Source of the DNA: Christensenella sp. UBA1385
GTDB taxonomy: Bacteria > Bacillota > Clostridia > Christensenellales > Aristaeellaceae
NCBI GenBank assembly: GCA_002305755.1
Contig: DBQV01000039.1
Location: 1-15,749 of the forward strand
Length of the DNA: 15,749 bases
Direction of reading: 5' to 3'
Translations under genes and position numbers: made by a program
Part shown: positions 13,461 to 15,749 of the stretch, in pieces
Numbering within the stretch: position 1 is the stretch's first letter
Layout of the letters: each line of letters opens with the position of its first letter
Notes under the pieces: model-generated
Seen by the model: only the letters and a program-made list of their open reading frames with translations
The model's database searches: none
What the model was told of the DNA's origin: nothing

Positions 13461-14645
13461 TTACTTGTCGTTCAGGGCAGCCACGCCGGGCAGCTCCAGC
13501 CCCTCGAGGAACTCAAGGGAAGCGCCGCCGCCGGTGGAGATGTGGCTCATCTTATCGCCAAAGCCCAGCTGCACCACGGCCGCCGCGCTGTCGCCGCCGC
13601 CGATGATGGTCACGGCCTCGCTCTCGGCCATCGCCTTGGCCACGGCCACGGTGCCGGCTGCGAAGTTCGAGAACTCGGAAACGCCCATCGGGCCGTTCCA
13701 GACCACGGTCCTGGCGCCGCGGATGGCATCCGCGTAGGCCTTCTGCGCCTTGGGCCCGATGTCCAGGCCCATATAGCCCTCGGGGATGTGGTAGGAATCC
13801 ACCACCTGGATCCTGGCGTCGTTGCTGTAGGCGTCGGCGGCCACGCTGTCCTCGGGCAGCAGCAGCTTCACGCCCTTCTCCTTGGCCTTCTTCAGCATAT
13901 CCAGCGCGTAGTCAAGCCGCTCGGCGTCCAGCAGGCTGGTGCCGATCTCGCCGCCCTGCGCCTTGATGAAGGTATAGGCCATGCCGCCGCCGATGATGAG
14001 CACGTCCACCTTCTCCAGCAGGTTGTTGATCACGCCGATCTTGTCGGAGACCTTGGCGCCGCCCAGGATGGCCACGAAGGGGCGCTCCGGGTTTTCCACG
14101 GCATTGCCCAGGAACTTCAGCTCCTTCTCGATCAGGAACCCGGACACGGCGGGCAGGTAATGGGCCACGCCCTCGGTGGAGGCATGCGCGCGGTGGGCGG
14201 TGCCAAAGGCATCGTTCACGTACACTTCGCCGTAGCTTGCCAGCTTTTTGGCGAACTCGGGGTCATTTTTCTCTTCTTCCTTGTGGAAGCGCAGGTTCTC
14301 CAGCAGGCAGACCTCGCCCTCCTTCAGGGAGGCGACCACACGGTCGGCGTCCTCGCCGATCACGTCCTTGGCCATTTTGACCTCCTGTCCCAGCAGCTCG
14401 CTAAGGCGGACGGCGGCGGGGGCCAGAGAATACTTCATGTTGAACTCGCCCTTGGGGCGGCCCAGGTGGCTCATCAGCACGACCTTGGCATGCTGCTCCA
14501 CCAGGTACTTGATGGTGGGCAGCGCGCCCACAATGCGGTTATCGTCGGTGATGTTGCCTTCCTTGTCCTGCGGCACGTTGAAATCAACGCGCACGATGAC
14601 ACGCTTGCCCTTCAGATCGATATCCCGGACTGTTTTCTTGCTCAT
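13461..14645 (-). CDS. pgk: phosphoglycerate kinase
   Basis: Makes ATP from 1,3-bisphosphoglycerate in glycolysis (EC 2.7.2.3). The 394-residue protein is full length. The N-terminal substrate domain shows RVIVRVDFNVPQD, LMSHLGRPKGEFN, LLENLRFHKEEEKND and YVNDAFGTAHRAHAST. The C-terminal nucleotide domain shows FVAILGGAKVSDKI, VLIIGGGMAYTF, VWNGPMGVSEF and TIIGGGDSAAAV followed by HISTGGGASLEFLEG. The start is ATG at 14645 with AAGGAG seven bases upstream. The frame remains open to 15083, but that stretch lies across the promoter and antisense to nothing coding, so it is discarded. It is first in the pgk-tpiA unit. GAPDH, often just upstream in Bacillota, is not present. Confidence 0.98.
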   Translation of the reverse strand: MSKKTVRDIDLKGKRVIVRVDFNVPQDKEGNITDDNRIVGALPTIKYLVEQHAKVVLMSHLGRPKGEFNMKYSLAPAAVRLSELLGQEVKMAKDVIGEDADRVVASLKEGEVCLLENLRFHKEEEKNDPEFAKKLASYGEVYVNDAFGTAHRAHASTEGVAHYLPAVSGFLIEKELKFLGNAVENPERPFVAILGGAKVSDKIGVINNLLEKVDVLIIGGGMAYTFIKAQGGEIGTSLLDAERLDYALDMLKKAKEKGVKLLLPEDSVAADAYSNDARIQVVDSYHIPEGYMGLDIGPKAQKAYADAIRGARTVVWNGPMGVSEFSNFAAGTVAVAKAMAESEAVTIIGGGDSAAAVVQLGFGDKMSHISTGGGASLEFLEGLELPGVAALNDK

Positions 14646-14664
14646 GGCTATCTCCTTATCTTCT

Positions 14665-14685
14665 GCGGGCGCGGCCCGCGCCCGC
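14665..14685 (-). promoter_or_regulatory. GC-only hairpin in the pgk leader
   Basis: GCGGGCGCG and CGCGCCCGC pair perfectly over nine bases around a three-base loop. The hairpin ends a few bases before the pgk Shine-Dalgarno. It may protect the 5' end of the mRNA or modulate initiation; no T tract follows, so it is not a terminator. Confidence 0.5.
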
Positions 14686-14701
14686 ACGCATTCCATCAGA
14701 C

Positions 14702-14730
14702 AGTATAGCGAATAATGCCCCCGCGGGCAA
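14702..14730 (-). promoter_or_regulatory. SigA-like promoter of pgk-tpiA
   Basis: On the minus strand TTGCCC (14730-14725) and TATACT (14707-14702) are spaced by 17 bases, about 57 bases upstream of the pgk start codon. Confidence 0.65.
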
Positions 14731-14809
14731 GATGACGGCAACTTTTTCACACAAAGTTTTGACCTCCGCGCGAAAAGAAGCGCCGTCCGCAGGCCAGAAT
14801 CAGGCAGTC

Positions 14810-15157
14810 TCAGCCCATTTGGCCGGTCAGCTGTCTCCCGCCCAGCAGGTGGAAGTGCAGGTGCCGCACGCTCTGGCAGGCGTTCTCGCCGCAGTTGGAA
14901 ACAAGGCGGTAGCCGCTCTCGTCGATGCCCAGCTCCCTGGCCACGGCCGCCGCCGCGCGCAGACAGGCCGCCAGCTCCCGGTCGCTGAGGGCATCCAGGC
15001 CGTCCAGCCCCGAGGCGTGGCGCTTGGGCACGATCAGCGCGTGCGCCGGCGCCTGCGGCTGGATATCCGCAAAGGCATAGCAATCCTCATTTTCCCAGAT
15101 CTTCGCCGAAGGGATCTCCCCCCGGACGATCCTGCAGAACAGGCAGTTTTCAGACAT
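14810..15157 (-). CDS. hinT: HIT-family nucleotide-binding hydrolase (HinT type)
   Basis: HIT proteins of this branch hydrolyse adenosine phosphoramidates and related nucleotides. The 115-residue product is the normal size. It begins CLFCRIVRGEIPSAK and carries the histidine triad HLHFHLLGG near its C terminus, preceded by the usual NCGENACQSV stretch; HALIVPKRHASGL is the other family block. The start is ATG at 15157 with AAGGAGG seven bases upstream; an in-frame ATG at 15202 lies inside the end of mtaB and is rejected. It begins 22 bases after the mtaB stop, so the two are probably co-transcribed. No clear terminator lies between it and the pgk promoter, so some read-through into pgk is possible. 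Confidence 0.93.
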   Translation of the reverse strand: MSENCLFCRIVRGEIPSAKIWENEDCYAFADIQPQAPAHALIVPKRHASGLDGLDALSDRELAACLRAAAAVARELGIDESGYRLVSNCGENACQSVRHLHFHLLGGRQLTGQMG

Positions 15158-15179
15158 ACGCAAACCTCCTTTTTCTATC

Positions 15180-15749
15180 TCATGAGAGCAGCACGCCCTC
15201 AAAGCCTTCCCCGGCCATCCTGTGCAGCATCACGGGCGCGATCTGCCCCTGCTTCGCGCCGGGGGCCCACACCTCCACGTATTGAGGCGTGTAGCCGCTC
15301 GCGCCGCCCCGCTCCTCCTCTTCAAACAGCACCTCCTGCACGCCGCCCAGCAGGCTCCTTCGGTATTCCTCCGCCAGCTCCTCCGACAGGGCGATCAGGC
15401 GGCGGGCCCTTTCCTCCCTCAGGGCCTTTGGCAGCTGTCCGGGCATGGACGCGGCGGGCGTCCCCTCCCGCCTGCTGAAGGGAAAGACATGGATGCGGGC
15501 AAAGCCCGCCTTACGGCAGAAGTCCATGGTCTGCCCGAACTCCTCCTCCGTTTCGCCGGGGAAGCCCGCGATCACGTCCGTGGTCAGCGCGCAGCCCGGG
15601 AAGGCCGCGCGCAGGTTTTGCGCCGCCTGAAGGAACTCATCCGGCGTGTAGCGCCTGCGCATGCTTTTGAGCACCCTCTCGCTGCCCGACTGCAGGGAGA
15701 GATGGAACTGCGGGCAGACCTTGCCGATGCCCGCAAGCCCCTGCGCGAA
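15180..15749 (-). CDS. mtaB: tRNA t6A37 methylthiotransferase MtaB, C-terminal part (runs off right edge)
   Basis: MtaB is a radical-SAM enzyme that adds a methylthio group to t6A at position 37 of tRNAs reading ANN codons. About 189 codons are in the window, open to the right edge, so the N-terminal methylthiotransferase domain and the radical-SAM CxxxCxxC motif are not visible. Visible parts match the family: CPQFHLSLQSGSERVLKSMR followed by RRYTPDEF, then TTDVIAGFPGETEEEF and HVFPFSRREGTPAA. The C-terminal end (GVQEVLFEEEE and GYTPQYVEV) is the TRAM RNA-binding domain. The SLQSGSERVLKSM pattern favours MtaB over MiaB or RimO, though that call rests on remembered family features. hinT follows 22 bases downstream. 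Confidence 0.88.
   Translation of the reverse strand, partial: FAQGLAGIGKVCPQFHLSLQSGSERVLKSMRRRYTPDEFLQAAQNLRAAFPGCALTTDVIAGFPGETEEEFGQTMDFCRKAGFARIHVFPFSRREGTPAASMPGQLPKALREERARRLIALSEELAEEYRRSLLGGVQEVLFEEEERGGASGYTPQYVEVWAPGAKQGQIAPVMLHRMAGEGFEGVLLS

Noticed and set aside
12531..14708. A 725-residue plus-strand open frame opposite tpiA and pgk
   Set aside because: It mirrors the codons of two well-conserved enzymes, is full of His, Gly and Ala runs and matches no family; it is a GC-rich shadow frame.
1..15749. CRISPR arrays, insertion sequences, tRNA or rRNA genes, phage or toxin-antitoxin genes
   Set aside because: No repeat-spacer pattern, transposase, terminal inverted repeats around a gene, cloverleaf or rRNA-like segment was seen on either strand.

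Overview
The window looks like chromosomal DNA of a GC-rich Bacillota (Firmicutes), most likely an uncultured member of Clostridia. Several things point there. The rplU-prp-rpmA block has a cysteine protease gene between L21 and L27, and its L27 carries the N-terminal extension that Prp removes. The recombination nuclease is of AddB type. Purine-rich Shine-Dalgarno sequences and SigA-like promoters precede most genes. The taxonomy is inferred from gene content; no rRNA or tRNA gene is present.

Layout. (1) Positions 32-3428: addB on the minus strand, with its own promoter and a possible terminator directly after it. (2) 3477-4604: a plus-strand ribosomal operon, made of a promoter, a folded leader of the L21 type, rplU (GTG start), prp, rpmA and a textbook terminator. 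(3) 4697-7957: a plus-strand sugar or glycerophosphodiester-type ABC importer with two permeases and a secreted binding protein. It resembles UgpA, UgpE and UgpB and has no ATPase gene beside it. (4) 8039-9321: a lower-GC orphan gene with a C-terminal SEC-C zinc motif, followed by three hairpins in a row. (5) 9350-10252: glutamate formimidoyltransferase on the minus strand. (6) 10272-10940: two gene remnants head to head. One is the DNA-binding end of a LuxR-type response regulator on the minus strand, the other the C-terminal end of an ABC-2 exporter permease on the plus strand. Both lack their 5' parts at the same point, which fits one deletion across a two-component/ABC-export locus. (7) 10999-14730: glycolytic genes on the minus strand, with pgk-tpiA as one unit ended by a terminator and gpmI under a separate promoter. 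(8) 14810-15749: mtaB (running off the right edge) and a HIT-family hydrolase, minus strand.

How they work together. Pgk, TpiA and GpmI carry the middle of glycolysis. L21, Prp and L27 serve 50S ribosome assembly, and Prp matures L27. MtaB modifies tRNA. FtcD feeds one-carbon units from formiminoglutamate into folate. The importer probably borrows a shared ATPase encoded elsewhere. Most of the window is core housekeeping DNA; the accessory part is roughly 8.0-10.9 kb. I found no complete undescribed defence or mobile system. The most unusual structure is the two-gene truncation junction near 10.55 kb. No gene-free stretch exceeds 300 bases.
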